Origin: Gemmatimonadota bacterium
GTDB lineage: Bacteria > Gemmatimonadota > Gemmatimonadetes > Longimicrobiales > Gaopeijiaceae
Length of the DNA stretch: 64,000 bases
Assembly: GCA_022827345.1 (NCBI GenBank)
Contig: JAJDTB010000032.1
Location: 1 to 64,000 of the forward strand
Direction: 5' to 3'
Numbering within the stretch: the stretch's first letter is position 1; each line of letters starts with the position of its first letter. Shown in pieces: positions 18,463 through 27,936 of the stretch. The notes beneath the pieces were generated by a model, which worked only from the letters and a program-made list of their open reading frames with translations, ran no database searches and was not told where the DNA came from. Position numbers and translations under genes: made by a program.

Positions 18463-19815
18463 TCAGATTCCGATTGTCGTCGGTTCGCCGGGCCTTCCGC
18501 GGGCCGCTCGGCCGTTGGTGTCGGACTTCGCATCTCCGGGACCGAGGCAGAGCGCGAATTGACGTTCGGGCGGCAGTACTTCCGCGGCCACCCTGGCAAT
18601 ATCGCACCGGTCGACGCCATCGATCAGCCCCGGAAGCCGGTCCATCGGAACGAAGGGCAGGTCGAGCAGCGCAAATCCCGCCAGCCGGTTGACCCGGGCC
18701 TCCGGCGACTCGAGGGAAAGTACGATTTCTCCCTTTGCCTGCTCCTTTGTCCGAGCGAGTTCGCCTTGAGACAGTCCGTCGCGCGCCACCGCTGAACAAA
18801 CCGTCTGAACCGCGTCGATCGCATCGGCGACCCACCCGGAGCGGGTGCCCAGGTAGACGCCGAAAACCCCCGCTTTCGTGTACAGGGACTGAAACGAGTA
18901 CACGGAGTACGCTAGAGCCAGTTCCTCCCGGACCCGCTGGAAGAGCCTGGAGCTCATGCCTCCCCCGAGCGCGGCGGACAACAGCAGCAGCGCGTAGCGG
19001 TCGGAATGTGATGCGCCCGGCGTCGGTGAACCGAATACCAGGTGCGACTGGGCCGAGTCGCGGCGAACAAGGCCGATGGCGCCGCGTCCGGGCGTCCGGG
19101 GCACGCCGACCGGCGAGACCGGCCTGCCCGGCTTCATGCCTCCGAACCACTCCTCGGCCAGGGCCACCAGGGCACCGTGGTCGACATGGCCGGCGGCGGC
19201 GACCACGAGGTTGGCTCCCGTATGGGTCCGGCGGCGGAGTTCGCTCAGGTCGGCGGCGGTGACCGCAGCGACGGTCTCGCGCGTCCCCAGGATGGGTCTG
19301 CCATACGGATGACCGTTCCACATCCGGCTTCCGTGCAGGTCGAACACGAGGTCTTCCGGCGTGTCCTCGACCGCCGCAATCTCCTCGAAGACGATCTCCT
19401 GCTCCCGGTCCAGGTCCTCCTGCCGCAGCAGCGGATTCCTGACCAGGTCCGACAGAACCTCGACCGCCTGCGCCAGGTGGCGGCCTCTGACCCTGGCTTC
19501 GTACCCGGTATGTTCACGAGACGTGTATGCGTTCAGTGAACCACCCAGCCCCTCCAGAGCCGCTGCGATCTGGCGGCGGGAACGGTTGGTGGTCCCGCGG
19601 AAGACCATGTGCTCCAGCAGGTGGCTGATCCCCGCCAGACCCGGCGGCTCGTGCGCGGAGCCCTGGCGAACCCAGACGCCCACCGCCACCGAACGAACAC
19701 CCTCCATCCGCTCGCTGAGAACCCGGACGCCGCTGGAGAGCCGCGATTCGCGATACCCTCCGCCGGGCTCAGTCCCGGACCCGATGTGGTGGGCTGCCGA
19801 CCGTGGCGCCGCCAA
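18463..19815 (-). CDS. M16-family zinc peptidase (processing-peptidase-like)
   Basis: A 450-residue metalloprotease of the pitrilysin/M16B family, similar to the PqqL and mitochondrial processing peptidase beta group. The inverted zinc motif HLLEH (His65, Glu68, His69) and the downstream Glu in EEIAAVEDTPEDL are present, so the active-site half is intact. The second domain has GGGMSSRLFQRVREELALAY, the usual substrate-binding R/Y motif. No signal peptide is evident. It lies 18 bases after pnp and 14 bases before ald-dut, an order (pnp, M16 peptidase, dut) also common in other bacteria. Confidence 0.94.
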   Translation of the reverse strand: MAAPRSAAHHIGSGTEPGGGYRESRLSSGVRVLSERMEGVRSVAVGVWVRQGSAHEPPGLAGISHLLEHMVFRGTTNRSRRQIAAALEGLGGSLNAYTSREHTGYEARVRGRHLAQAVEVLSDLVRNPLLRQEDLDREQEIVFEEIAAVEDTPEDLVFDLHGSRMWNGHPYGRPILGTRETVAAVTAADLSELRRRTHTGANLVVAAAGHVDHGALVALAEEWFGGMKPGRPVSPVGVPRTPGRGAIGLVRRDSAQSHLVFGSPTPGASHSDRYALLLLSAALGGGMSSRLFQRVREELALAYSVYSFQSLYTKAGVFGVYLGTRSGWVADAIDAVQTVCSAVARDGLSQGELARTKEQAKGEIVLSLESPEARVNRLAGFALLDLPFVPMDRLPGLIDGVDRCDIARVAAEVLPPERQFALCLGPGDAKSDTNGRAARGRPGEPTTIGI

Positions 19816-19833
19816 ACCCTCAGCAGCCCGTCG

Positions 19834-21957
19834 TCAGGAGTGTGCCACTGCCGGCTGCCGGTTCGAGCCGTCCCGCTCCTCCTCGGCGGCGGCCTTCAGC
19901 GAAAGTCGCATCCGGCCCTTCTCATCGATCGAGAGGAGCTTCACGCGAACCACGTCGCCGCGATTTACGACATCCTCCGTCTTGCCGACCCGATGGTCCG
20001 CCAACTGCGAGATGTGGCACAGTCCTTCGACCCCCGGCATGATCTCGACGAACGCGCCGAAGGTGGTCGTATTCTTGACCGGACCCTCGTAGATCCGCCC
20101 CACCTCGGGCTCCTGCACGATGGCCTCGATCATCTCGCGCGCCCGCTGGCCGGCCTCGGCCGAGACGGCTGCGATCTTCACGATGCCTTCGTCGTCCACT
20201 TCGATCGTCGCGCCCGACTCGTCCTGGATCGCACGGATCGTCTTGCCCTTGGGCCCGATGATCTCGCCGATCTTCTCCGGGTTGATCCGGACCGCCACGA
20301 TGCGCGGTGCGTGAGGCGACAGATCCGGGCGCGCCTCCGCGAGAACGGCATCCATGCAATCGAGGATGTGCATCCTGCCGGCGTGGGCCCGCTGGAGCGC
20401 CTCCTCGAGCAGTTCCACGGTCAACCCGTCGATCTTGATGTCCATCTGGATCGAGGTGACGCCCTTGCGAGTCCCCGCCACCTTGAAGTCCATGTCCCCG
20501 AGGGCGTCCTCCAGGCCAAGGATGTCGGTGAGGATCTCGACCCTGTCGCCCTCCGTCACCAAGCCCATCGCGACCCCGGCGCACGCGGCTTCGACGGGAA
20601 CTCCGGCATCCATCAGCGACAGCGAGGCGGAGCACACCGACGCCATCGACGACGATCCGTTCGATTCCAGAATGTCGGACACGATCCGGATCGTGTAGGG
20701 GAAGTCGTCGTAGACGGGGAGGAGCGGCTGAATGGCCCGCTCGGCGAGCGCGCCATGGCCTTTTTCGCGCCGGGAGGTCGACCGGATCGGGCGAGCTTCG
20801 CCGACCGAGAACGGCGGGAAGTTGTAGTGCAACATGAACGACTTGGTGACCTGCTCCGCGCTGTCGATCGAGTCGATGCGCTGCTCGTCCCTGCTGGTCC
20901 CCAGCGTCACGACGCCCAGCGACTGGGTCTCGCCGCGCGTGAAGAGCGCGGAGCCGTGCGTTCTGGGCAGGACACCGGTCTCACAGACGATGGGACGGAC
21001 CTGGTCCGCGGTGCGGCCGTCGGCCCGGACACCCTCGTCGAGGATGCGCGCGCGGACATGCTTCTTTTCCAGTGAACGGATCACGTCGTCGACGTCGCCG
21101 TTCGTGACCGTGTCGTCGTCTTCCAGTTGTCCGGCGATGTCTGAAGCGATCCCGGCAAGTGCCGCGGTGCGCTCCCGCTTGTCGGCGATCCTTACCGCGG
21201 TCGACACCCGGTCACTGGCCAGGTCCTCGACGCGCTCCCGTGCCTCCGCGGGCACCTCCTTGGGCTCCCATGACATCTTGGGAACGCGGCGGGGCGCGAT
21301 CAGCACCTCCTGGATGTCGATCAGTTCCCTGATCGCCTCGTGGCCGACAATCAGCCCCTGCAGGATTTCGCTCTCGGGAACCTGAATCGCTCCGCCCTCC
21401 ACCATGACGATGGCCTGGGCCGTGCCCGCGACGACGATGTCCACGTCGGCGTACTCCAGCTGGTGGAAGGTCGGGTTCACCACCCAGTTCCCCTGGATCC
21501 GGCCGACGCGGACCGAAGCCACGGGCGTGTCGAAGGGGATCACCGAGGTGTTGAGCGCCACCGAGGCCCCGATGAGGGTGAGCACATCGGCGTCGTTTTC
21601 CTGATCGGCGCTGAGCACCTGTGCGTGAATCTGGGTCTCGTAGAAGAACCCGTTGGGGAAGAGGGGACGCAGGGTGCGGTCCGTCAGTCTCGACGAAAGC
21701 ACTTCCTTCTCCTGCGGGGCCCCTTCCCGCTTGAAGAAACCGCCGGGGATCTTGCCGGCGGCATAGGTCTTTTCCCGGTACTCCACAGTGAGGGGGAAAA
21801 ACGGGAGGTGGGTGGGTTTGTTCTGTACCGTCGCGGTAACGAGCACGACGGTCTCTCCAAACTGAACAAGGCAGGACCCGTGCGCGAGGCGGGCCATCCG
21901 GCCAACCTCGAGGATGAGTCGCCTGCCGGCGAATTCGCGTTCGATTCTCTCTGTCAT
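19834..21957 (-). CDS. pnp: Polyribonucleotide nucleotidyltransferase (PNPase)
   Basis: A phosphorolytic 3'-5' exoribonuclease of 707 residues, central to mRNA decay. Two RNase PH domains flank an all-helical domain; the first begins REFAGRRLILEVGRMARLAH and the second shows RTHGSALFTRGETQSLGVVT and DFPYTIRIVSDILESNGSSS. A KH domain (IGEIIGPKGKTIRAIQDESG) and an S1 domain (TFGAFVEIMPGVEGLCHISQ) finish the protein. GGAAGAAGAA directly precedes the ATG. It follows rpsO by 96 bases, the widespread rpsO-pnp order. Confidence 0.98.
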   Translation of the reverse strand: MTERIEREFAGRRLILEVGRMARLAHGSCLVQFGETVVLVTATVQNKPTHLPFFPLTVEYREKTYAAGKIPGGFFKREGAPQEKEVLSSRLTDRTLRPLFPNGFFYETQIHAQVLSADQENDADVLTLIGASVALNTSVIPFDTPVASVRVGRIQGNWVVNPTFHQLEYADVDIVVAGTAQAIVMVEGGAIQVPESEILQGLIVGHEAIRELIDIQEVLIAPRRVPKMSWEPKEVPAEARERVEDLASDRVSTAVRIADKRERTAALAGIASDIAGQLEDDDTVTNGDVDDVIRSLEKKHVRARILDEGVRADGRTADQVRPIVCETGVLPRTHGSALFTRGETQSLGVVTLGTSRDEQRIDSIDSAEQVTKSFMLHYNFPPFSVGEARPIRSTSRREKGHGALAERAIQPLLPVYDDFPYTIRIVSDILESNGSSSMASVCSASLSLMDAGVPVEAACAGVAMGLVTEGDRVEILTDILGLEDALGDMDFKVAGTRKGVTSIQMDIKIDGLTVELLEEALQRAHAGRMHILDCMDAVLAEARPDLSPHAPRIVAVRINPEKIGEIIGPKGKTIRAIQDESGATIEVDDEGIVKIAAVSAEAGQRAREMIEAIVQEPEVGRIYEGPVKNTTTFGAFVEIMPGVEGLCHISQLADHRVGKTEDVVNRGDVVRVKLLSIDEKGRMRLSLKAAAEEERDGSNRQPAVAHS

Positions 21958-22053
21958 TTCTTCTTCCGGAACTGCCGCTGGAATCCCGCGGCGGGGGTGG
22001 ACGGCAGCACTACGGAAGAGTCACGGCACGGGGGCCGCATCGACTCTTGCCGG

Positions 22054-22314
22054 TCAATGGCGCAATCCGAGGTCTTTGATCAACTCCCTGTACCCTTCTA
22101 CGTCGGTGCGCTTCAGGTATTCAAGGAGGCGCCGTCTGCGTCCTACCATCTTGAGCAGGCCGCGGCGGCTGTGGTGGTCGTGTTTGTGGGCGTCGAAGTG
22201 ACCACGAAGATGGTTGATCCTGGCCGTCAGAAGAGCGATTTGCACCGGTGTGCTGCCGGCGCCGTTCTCATGCGGCTGATACTTCTCTACGATCTGTTGC
22301 TTGTCGATGCCCAT
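22054..22314 (-). CDS. rpsO: 30S ribosomal protein S15
   Basis: S15 (86 residues, about three fewer than usual) binds 16S rRNA early in assembly of the platform. The family signature is clear: [20 protein letters not shown] and [20 protein letters not shown]. The gene has its own good promoter at 22444-22472 and a leader of roughly 120 bases. S15 represses its own translation through such leaders in several bacteria, so autoregulation is plausible, but I could not match a known leader fold. Confidence 0.98.
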   Translation of the reverse strand: MGIDKQQIVEKYQPHENGAGSTPVQIALLTARINHLRGHFDAHKHDHHSRRGLLKMVGRRRRLLEYLKRTDVEGYRELIKDLGLRH

Positions 22315-22443
22315 TCTGTTTCCGTGTCTCTGTGTCTCCCCGGGGTAAGGCGGCGCGCGTCAGGCCGTCTCCAACCCAGCCAACCACCCCCGCGCAGGGG
22401 AATTGCTGCCCTGGACGGCGGGGCCGTCATGGGACAGCCTTGA

Positions 22444-22472
22444 ATCATAGCCGCGCGAAGTCATGCGGACAA
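22444..22472 (-). promoter_or_regulatory. Promoter of rpsO-pnp with a long leader
   Basis: Minus strand TTGTCC (22467-22472) and TATGAT (22444-22449) with a 17-base spacer; the -35 lies inside the end of ribF. The bases after the -10 are TCAAGGCTG, nearly the same as at the rplM promoter. Transcription should start near 22437, leaving about 123 bases of GC-rich leader before rpsO, with several possible hairpins and no gene. Confidence 0.7.
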
Positions 22473-23453
22473 GGTGCCCCGGTCTTCATCGCCGAACTCG
22501 CCCGCTTCCAGCAGGCTTCGCGTCCTGTCGACGTCCCTCGCCATCTGTTCGCGCAGAGCCTCCACCGTGTCGAATGCCACGACGGGGCGGAGCATCTCGA
22601 TCAGATCCAGATGTATCCGCCGCCCGTACAGCTCCCGATCAAAGTCGAGGATGTGGACTTCCACTGTCGGTGCGGCGCCGGGAAAGGTCGGCCTCGGTCC
22701 GATATGGAGCGCCCCCATGAACCTGCCATGGTCCAGCGTGACGCCACAGGCATAGATGCCAGCGGCCGGAATCAGCTTGTCCGGGTCCGACACGAGCAGG
22801 TTGGCCGTGGGGAAGCCCAGCTGCCGCCCGCGACCATCGCCGCGGGTAACAACCCCCGCGATCCGGTACGGTCGGCCAAGCCCCCGCGTCGCATCGCCCA
22901 GCCTGCCATCGAGCAGAGCACGCCGTATGGCGGTCGAGGAAATTGCGCCGACGTCCGTGTTCACGGCCTCCACGATATCGAGCCGGAATCCGCTCTCGCC
23001 GGCAATCGCGCGCAGCGTGTTGACGTCGCCTGAACGACCCCGTCCGAACCCGTGATCGTAACCGATTACGAGTTCGTCCATCCCGAGCCGGTCAAGCAGC
23101 AGTTCCGTCACGAATCGCCGGGGTGAATACTCTCTCAGTTCAGGCGTGAAGGCGACGAAGACCACGTAGTCGAGCGGACTCTCGGCAAGGACGGCTTTCT
23201 TTTCGTCCAGGGTGGTGAGCAGCGGCGGCGCCGCCTCGGGGCGCACGATGCGCAGGGGATGGGGATCGAAGGTGACGAGAACGCTGCGTCCGTTGCAGGC
23301 GGCGGCCCGGGCGCCGATCTCCCGGAGGACCTTCCAGTGACCGAGGTGGACCCCGTCGAAGGTTCCGACGGTGACGATCACCGGACGATCGTCAGAGGGA
23401 AGTCCCGAGACACCGGAGCTGAACACGGTCGTGCCTCCGGGGCCGTCAGACAT
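22461..23453 (-). CDS. ribF: Bifunctional riboflavin kinase / FAD synthetase
   Basis: RibF (330 residues) phosphorylates riboflavin to FMN and adenylates FMN to FAD. The N-terminal nucleotidyltransferase has VTVGTFDGVHLGHWKVLREI and ELVIGYDHGFGRGRSGD; the C-terminal kinase has GRGRQLGFPTANLLV and EVHILDFDRELYGRRI. The ATG at 23453 overlaps the truB stop by eight bases. The truB-ribF pairing is common. It ends the rimP-nusA-infB unit, and its 3' end carries the -35 of the rpsO promoter. Confidence 0.97.
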   Translation of the reverse strand: MSDGPGGTTVFSSGVSGLPSDDRPVIVTVGTFDGVHLGHWKVLREIGARAAACNGRSVLVTFDPHPLRIVRPEAAPPLLTTLDEKKAVLAESPLDYVVFVAFTPELREYSPRRFVTELLLDRLGMDELVIGYDHGFGRGRSGDVNTLRAIAGESGFRLDIVEAVNTDVGAISSTAIRRALLDGRLGDATRGLGRPYRIAGVVTRGDGRGRQLGFPTANLLVSDPDKLIPAAGIYACGVTLDHGRFMGALHIGPRPTFPGAAPTVEVHILDFDRELYGRRIHLDLIEMLRPVVAFDTVEALREQMARDVDRTRSLLEAGEFGDEDRGTLSA

Positions 23454-24333
23454 GGAGGAAGACCTTGCGCGGCTTGAGCAGGCCGCCGTGCACTTCACCG
23501 ACCGCAACGAGTTCATCGCCAGGCAGGACGAAGGCGGCGGTCCGGGCATCGCGGGCATCCGCCCCTACCTGCCGCCCTGCCGCAAGCAGCTTTGCCTCAT
23601 CGGCATCGACCTGGACACGTTGCAGGTGCGACAGCGCGGACGCGGGCCGGACCCATGCGCCCTCGGGCAGGCTCCCTTCCCTCAGCGCGGCAACCGTCGC
23701 CGCGCGATCCAGGCTGAACCGTCCAACCCTGTCGCGCCGCAGCGCGGTGAGGTGGCATGCCGTCCCCAGGCGTATGCCAAGCTCGCCCGCCAGGCTGCGG
23801 ACATAGGTGCCGCTGGAGCACCTCACCCTGAAACGGACGAACGGCAGATCCACATCCACGACCCGGAGGGAGTGGACGGTCACCGTTCGCGCGGGAAGCT
23901 CGACATCTTCTCCCCGGCGGGCGCGGCGGTGCGCCGGGATCCCCCCGACCTTGACCGCCGAGTACCGCGGAGGCGTCTGCAGGAGTGGGCCGACGAGTTC
24001 GGCAGCGACCGCGCGCACCCTGTCGGGATCCAGACTCCGCCATCGATCGTCTTCGGAGATCCGGGCTCCGTCCGGGTCGAAGGAATCCGTGCCCACTCCG
24101 AGCCTGGCGGTCGCTTCGTACTCCTTGTCCAGTCCCACGAGATACTCGAGGACCCGCGTCGCCCGTCCCGTCCCCAGAACGAGGAGCCCGGTCGCAAAGG
24201 GGTCGAGGGTGCCCGCGTGGCCGATCTTTCGGGTGCCCAATGCGCCCCGAGCCACCGCCACGACATCGTGGGAGGTCCACCCTGCGGGCTTGTCAACCAG
24301 CAGGATTCCCATTTCGCGATGCGATCCGCTCAC
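23446..24333 (-). CDS. truB: tRNA pseudouridine-55 synthase
   Basis: TruB (up to 295 residues) makes the pseudouridine of the T-loop in tRNAs. Motifs seen are LLVDKPAGWTSHDVV, the catalytic Asp in GHAGTLDPFATGLLVLGTGR, DKEYEATARLGVGTDSFDPD, RYSAVKVGGIPAHRRARRGE and SSGTYVRSLAGELG. The GTG start at 24333 overlaps the rbfA stop (GTGA). An ATG at 24312 would begin just before the conserved GILLVDKP and is a possible alternative. A short PUA-like tail ends the protein. Confidence 0.97.
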   Translation of the reverse strand: MSGSHREMGILLVDKPAGWTSHDVVAVARGALGTRKIGHAGTLDPFATGLLVLGTGRATRVLEYLVGLDKEYEATARLGVGTDSFDPDGARISEDDRWRSLDPDRVRAVAAELVGPLLQTPPRYSAVKVGGIPAHRRARRGEDVELPARTVTVHSLRVVDVDLPFVRFRVRCSSGTYVRSLAGELGIRLGTACHLTALRRDRVGRFSLDRAATVAALREGSLPEGAWVRPASALSHLQRVQVDADEAKLLAAGRQVGADARDARTAAFVLPGDELVAVGEVHGGLLKPRKVFLHV

Positions 24334-24746
24334 GAGTCGTCCGACCCTCGCCGGCCCCCTTCGTCAGAGGCGTGCGGCCGGATCTCGTCCGCGCCGGGGT
24401 CATCCGGCGGAAGCACGTCGCGCAGGATCGCTTCGATACGCTGGCCCGCCTCGGTCGATTCGTCGCGGTGAAACCTCAACTCCGGCATGCGCCGGATGTG
24501 CAGCTCCCGGCCGAGGACCGAGCGGAGAAAGGGGGCCGCGCGACCCAGCGCGGCCATCGTCTCCGCCTGTTCGGCTTCGGTCCCGTAGACCTCCACGTAG
24601 ACCCGCGCCAGCCACAGATCGGCCGTGACATCGACTCCGGTGACCGACAACGGCCCGAGTCCCGGGTCCCTTACCAGTCCCCGCAGCTTGACGGAAAGCT
24701 CCCGACGGAGCTGTTCACCGAGACGCGACCGGCGCAGCTCCGACAT
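24330..24746 (-). CDS. rbfA: Ribosome-binding factor A
   Basis: RbfA (138 residues) is a KH-like 30S maturation factor needed for 16S rRNA processing. It begins LRRSRLGEQLRRELSVKLRG, with the family region LARVYVEVYGTEAEQAETMA and the C-terminal RRMPELRFHRDESTEAGQRI followed by a short acidic tail. Its ATG overlaps the stop of the DUF503 gene by one base (TGATG), and its stop overlaps truB, so translation of the run is coupled. Confidence 0.96.
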   Translation of the reverse strand: MSELRRSRLGEQLRRELSVKLRGLVRDPGLGPLSVTGVDVTADLWLARVYVEVYGTEAEQAETMAALGRAAPFLRSVLGRELHIRRMPELRFHRDESTEAGQRIEAILRDVLPPDDPGADEIRPHASDEGGRRGSDDS

Positions 24747-25024
24747 CAGAACCGTTCAGTTGAGTTGCCGACCACCACCGCGCCCCTGGCACCGTCGACG
24801 AGCCTGTCCAGCGAAGCGAGCATCGAGTCCGCCTGCGCGGAGTGGGCCGCAAGAAAGGCAACCGTAATGCGGCTGCGGTTGCGGGCCTCCTGGAGTCCCG
24901 ATTCGGCGACGGACACGTTCATTTTTCCCAGCCGATCCTTGAGCGACCTGAGCACCGCCCGCTTTTCCTTCAGGGAACCCGAGCCCGGTATCAGCAAATC
25001 CCATGTGGACACGGTTACGACCAT
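24746..25024 (-). CDS. DUF503 (YlxP-like) protein
   Basis: A 92-residue protein of the DUF503 family, with WDLLIPGSGSLKEKRAVLRS at the start and SVAESGLQEARNRSRITVAF in the middle, the family hallmark. It lies between infB and rbfA, the place of ylxP in Bacillus. YlxP has been linked to ribosome assembly, but the biochemical role is unknown. The ATG at 25024 is 32 bases after infB; an upstream extension of the frame has no support. Confidence 0.93.
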   Translation of the reverse strand: MVVTVSTWDLLIPGSGSLKEKRAVLRSLKDRLGKMNVSVAESGLQEARNRSRITVAFLAAHSAQADSMLASLDRLVDGARGAVVVGNSTERF

Positions 25025-25056
25025 GGCGGGTCGGGGCGCGGAGGTCCGTCGTCCTC

Positions 25057-27936
25057 TCAGTTCTGGGCGGCGCCGGCCAGGGTGCGGACGACTTCCTCGA
25101 CGCTGTAGGTCTCGACGATGTCGCCGGACTTGAGATCGTTGAAGTTGGAGATGCCGATTCCGCATTCGAACCCGTCGCGCACCTCCTTCACGTCGTCCTT
25201 GAAGCGCTTCAGCGAAGCCACTTCGCTGTCGTAGACCACCACCCCGTCGCGAATGACCCGGGCCTGAGCGCCCCGCTGGATGTGGCCGTCCACGACGTAG
25301 CTGCCCGCGATCGCGCCGATGCCGCGGATCTTGAAGACCACGCGGACCTCGGCCGCACCCACGACTTGCTCCCGACGCTCCGGCGCCAGCAGCCCTTCGA
25401 GCGCCGCCCGCACATGTTCGACAGCCTCGTAGATGATGTCGAAGGTCTGGATCTCGATCGCTTCGCGGGTGGCGGCCTGGCGGGCCCCGGAATCCGGGCG
25501 GACGCGGAAGCCCACCACCACCGCACCGGCCGTCAGCGCGAGCATCACGTCCGATTCGTTGACCGCCCCGACCCCGCGGTGGATGATCTCCACCCGGACT
25601 TCGTCGGTCGACAGCTGCTCCATCGCGTCGCAGATGGCCTGCACGGACCCATCCACGTCGCCCTTGACCACCATGCGAAGCGTACTGACCTCGCCCGCGG
25701 CCAGGAGTTTGCTGAAGTCTCCCAGCTTGATACCGCGCTCCTTGATCCGCAGCTGCTTCTCGCGGTCAAGGCGCTGGCGATTCCCGGCGATCGCCGCCGC
25801 CTGGACGTGGTCCATCACCTGGAGCACATCGCCGGCCTGCGGTATGCCCGCCGTCCCCACGATCTGCACGGGGATGCCGGGGCCGACCTCGTCCACGGGC
25901 TGGCCGCGCTCATCCAGGAGAGCGCGGACCCGGCCGGCGTGGAGGCCGACGACATAGCTGTCGCCAATCCGCAACGTGCCGTTCTGGATCAGGATGGTCG
26001 CCACCGGGCCCTTTCCGATATCCAGCTCCGCCTCGACGACAGCGCCAATGGCCGACCGGTCGGGATTGGCCTTGAGATCGAGGAGTTCCGCCTGCAGGAG
26101 GACCTTCTCGAGGAGATCATCCATCCCCTGGCCGGTCTTGGCCGAGACCTCGGCGACCAGCGTGTCCCCGCCGTAGTCCTCCACCGTGACCTCGTGGCGC
26201 AGCAGATCCTGTTTGACCCGGTCCGGATTGGCGGTCGCCAGGTCGGTCTTGTTGACGGCCACGACCATCGGGACGCCGGCGTTCCGGGCGTGGCTGATCG
26301 CTTCGACCGTCTGCGGCATCACCGCGTCGTCGGCGGCAACCACGAGAACCACCAGATCCGTCACGTCCGCACCCCGTGCGCGCATCGCTGTAAAGGCGGC
26401 GTGCCCGGGCGTATCCAGGAACGAAATCGTGCGGCCTCCGTCGATCTCGACGTGATAGGCACCGATATGCTGCGTGATCCCTCCGGCCTCCCCGGCCACC
26501 ACGTTGGTGTTGCGGATCCAGTCGAGCAGCTTGGTCTTTCCGTGGTCGACGTGCCCCATGACCGTAACGACGGGAGGACGCGGCCGCAGATCCGCCGGGT
26601 CGTCCTCCTCGACCGCCTCTTCGGCCGGGAGATAGTCGGACTCCCGGACCGCCTTGAATCCGAACCCGTCAAGGAGGAGTTCGATCTGGTCGAAGTCCAG
26701 CCTCTGGTTGATGGTGACCGGCAGGCCCATCTCCATGAACGCCGACTTGATGATCTCGGCCGCACTCACGTCGATGAGCTCTCCGAGTTCCGCAACCGTG
26801 AGGAACTCGTTCACGCGGACGGTCTGGGCCTCGGTGGCCTTCTCTCTGGCTGCCTGCTCCTCGGCCGCCTCACGCTCCACGCGCGCGGCCGTCACCATTC
26901 CCTTGCCCTTGCGGCGCTTCTTGCGACCGCCCCGCAGCTCGGCCATGACGCGCTGGATGTTCTGCTTGGCCTTGTCGCGATCGGCGCCCCGGCGGCGTTT
27001 GCCCTTCTTGCGGTCCTTCTTCCTGCGACCGTCGGACGTGTAGCCCTCCGCCTGAATCCGCACGGTCCCTCCCGGGCCGGCGCTGGCTGCAGGAGCAAGT
27101 CCCTCTCCGGGCGGCGGTACGATCCCTTCCCTCGCGGGGGAGGGCTTCATTCCCAGCCGCGCAGGCGCGAGGCCCTCGCCGGCCGCACGCGGCGGTGTCG
27201 GTTGGGCTTCGGCCGCGGCGGCGCGCGTAGCATCCTCGGCCGCATCCGGCTTCGGAGCCGCTTCCTCGGGCGCCGCCGCTCCCTCTGCCGGTGCATCCTC
27301 TTCCTGTCGCGGCGGCTGCGCTGCTGCGGCGTCGGAAGGCTGCGCCGGACCGGGATCGCCAACTGTGGCAGGCTCTTCCGGAGCGGTCTCGACCACGCCC
27401 GGGTCCGCAGGGACGGTCGCCACACCGGCATCTCCAGCCTGGGGCACGGGATCGTCGGTCGCCGCATCCGAATCGCCCGCTTCGGCTTCCGCGCCCGCTT
27501 CGGCTTCCGCACCCGGGTCCTGCGCAGCCGCCGGGGCGTCGGAGGTTTCTCCCCGGGGAGCAACCGCGTCGTCGAACGCAGCCGCGGTGGCCGCCGCCGG
27601 ACGATCGACCTCTTCGCCTGCTGCTGCCTCCTCCGCGGGTGTCTCCGGGACCGCCGCCTCTTCAACCGGCATTGCCGGCTTCGAGGGGACCACGCGCCGG
27701 CGCACACGCCGTCGGCGGCTCGTTGGCCGTACTCCCTTGACCGCGGCCTGCATTACGTCCGCGGCGCTGCCGTGCCCGGCTCGTCGTTCGCGCTCCAGCC
27801 GGATCCGGATCCGCGCCACGTCGGCATCGCGAATCGGAGCGTTCGCGTCACCCACCGGCACTCCGGAACTGCGGAGGAACCTGAGCAGGATATCGGTGTT
27901 GACTTTCAGGTCAACGGCCAGTTCCCGAACCCGCAT
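25057..27936 (-). CDS. infB: Translation initiation factor IF-2
   Basis: IF-2 (959 residues) is the GTPase that brings initiator tRNA to the 30S subunit and promotes subunit joining. An IF2-N domain ([20 protein letters not shown]) is followed by a long low-complexity linker of about 250 residues, mostly Ala, Pro, Glu and Asp, and a basic stretch ([15 protein letters not shown]). The GTPase core carries [20 protein letters not shown], the switch-[10 protein letters not shown] and NKTD. Domains II-IV complete the protein. The ATG overlaps the nusA stop by one base. The ylxR and ribosomal L7Ae-like genes often found between nusA and infB are absent. Confidence 0.98.
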   Translation of the reverse strand: MRVRELAVDLKVNTDILLRFLRSSGVPVGDANAPIRDADVARIRIRLERERRAGHGSAADVMQAAVKGVRPTSRRRRVRRRVVPSKPAMPVEEAAVPETPAEEAAAGEEVDRPAAATAAAFDDAVAPRGETSDAPAAAQDPGAEAEAGAEAEAGDSDAATDDPVPQAGDAGVATVPADPGVVETAPEEPATVGDPGPAQPSDAAAAQPPRQEEDAPAEGAAAPEEAAPKPDAAEDATRAAAAEAQPTPPRAAGEGLAPARLGMKPSPAREGIVPPPGEGLAPAASAGPGGTVRIQAEGYTSDGRRKKDRKKGKRRRGADRDKAKQNIQRVMAELRGGRKKRRKGKGMVTAARVEREAAEEQAAREKATEAQTVRVNEFLTVAELGELIDVSAAEIIKSAFMEMGLPVTINQRLDFDQIELLLDGFGFKAVRESDYLPAEEAVEEDDPADLRPRPPVVTVMGHVDHGKTKLLDWIRNTNVVAGEAGGITQHIGAYHVEIDGGRTISFLDTPGHAAFTAMRARGADVTDLVVLVVAADDAVMPQTVEAISHARNAGVPMVVAVNKTDLATANPDRVKQDLLRHEVTVEDYGGDTLVAEVSAKTGQGMDDLLEKVLLQAELLDLKANPDRSAIGAVVEAELDIGKGPVATILIQNGTLRIGDSYVVGLHAGRVRALLDERGQPVDEVGPGIPVQIVGTAGIPQAGDVLQVMDHVQAAAIAGNRQRLDREKQLRIKERGIKLGDFSKLLAAGEVSTLRMVVKGDVDGSVQAICDAMEQLSTDEVRVEIIHRGVGAVNESDVMLALTAGAVVVGFRVRPDSGARQAATREAIEIQTFDIIYEAVEHVRAALEGLLAPERREQVVGAAEVRVVFKIRGIGAIAGSYVVDGHIQRGAQARVIRDGVVVYDSEVASLKRFKDDVKEVRDGFECGIGISNFNDLKSGDIVETYSVEEVVRTLAGAAQN

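Noticed and set aside
18449-19321. N-terminal extension of the ald-dut frame into the M16 peptidase gene
   Set aside because: The upstream part is a shadow of the peptidase. The ATG at 18448 starts the canonical Ald N-terminus.
22052-22057. TTGACC overlapping the rpsO stop as a pnp promoter
   Set aside because: No -10 hexamer lies 16-19 bases downstream; the sequence there is a run of G and C. pnp is more likely co-transcribed with rpsO.
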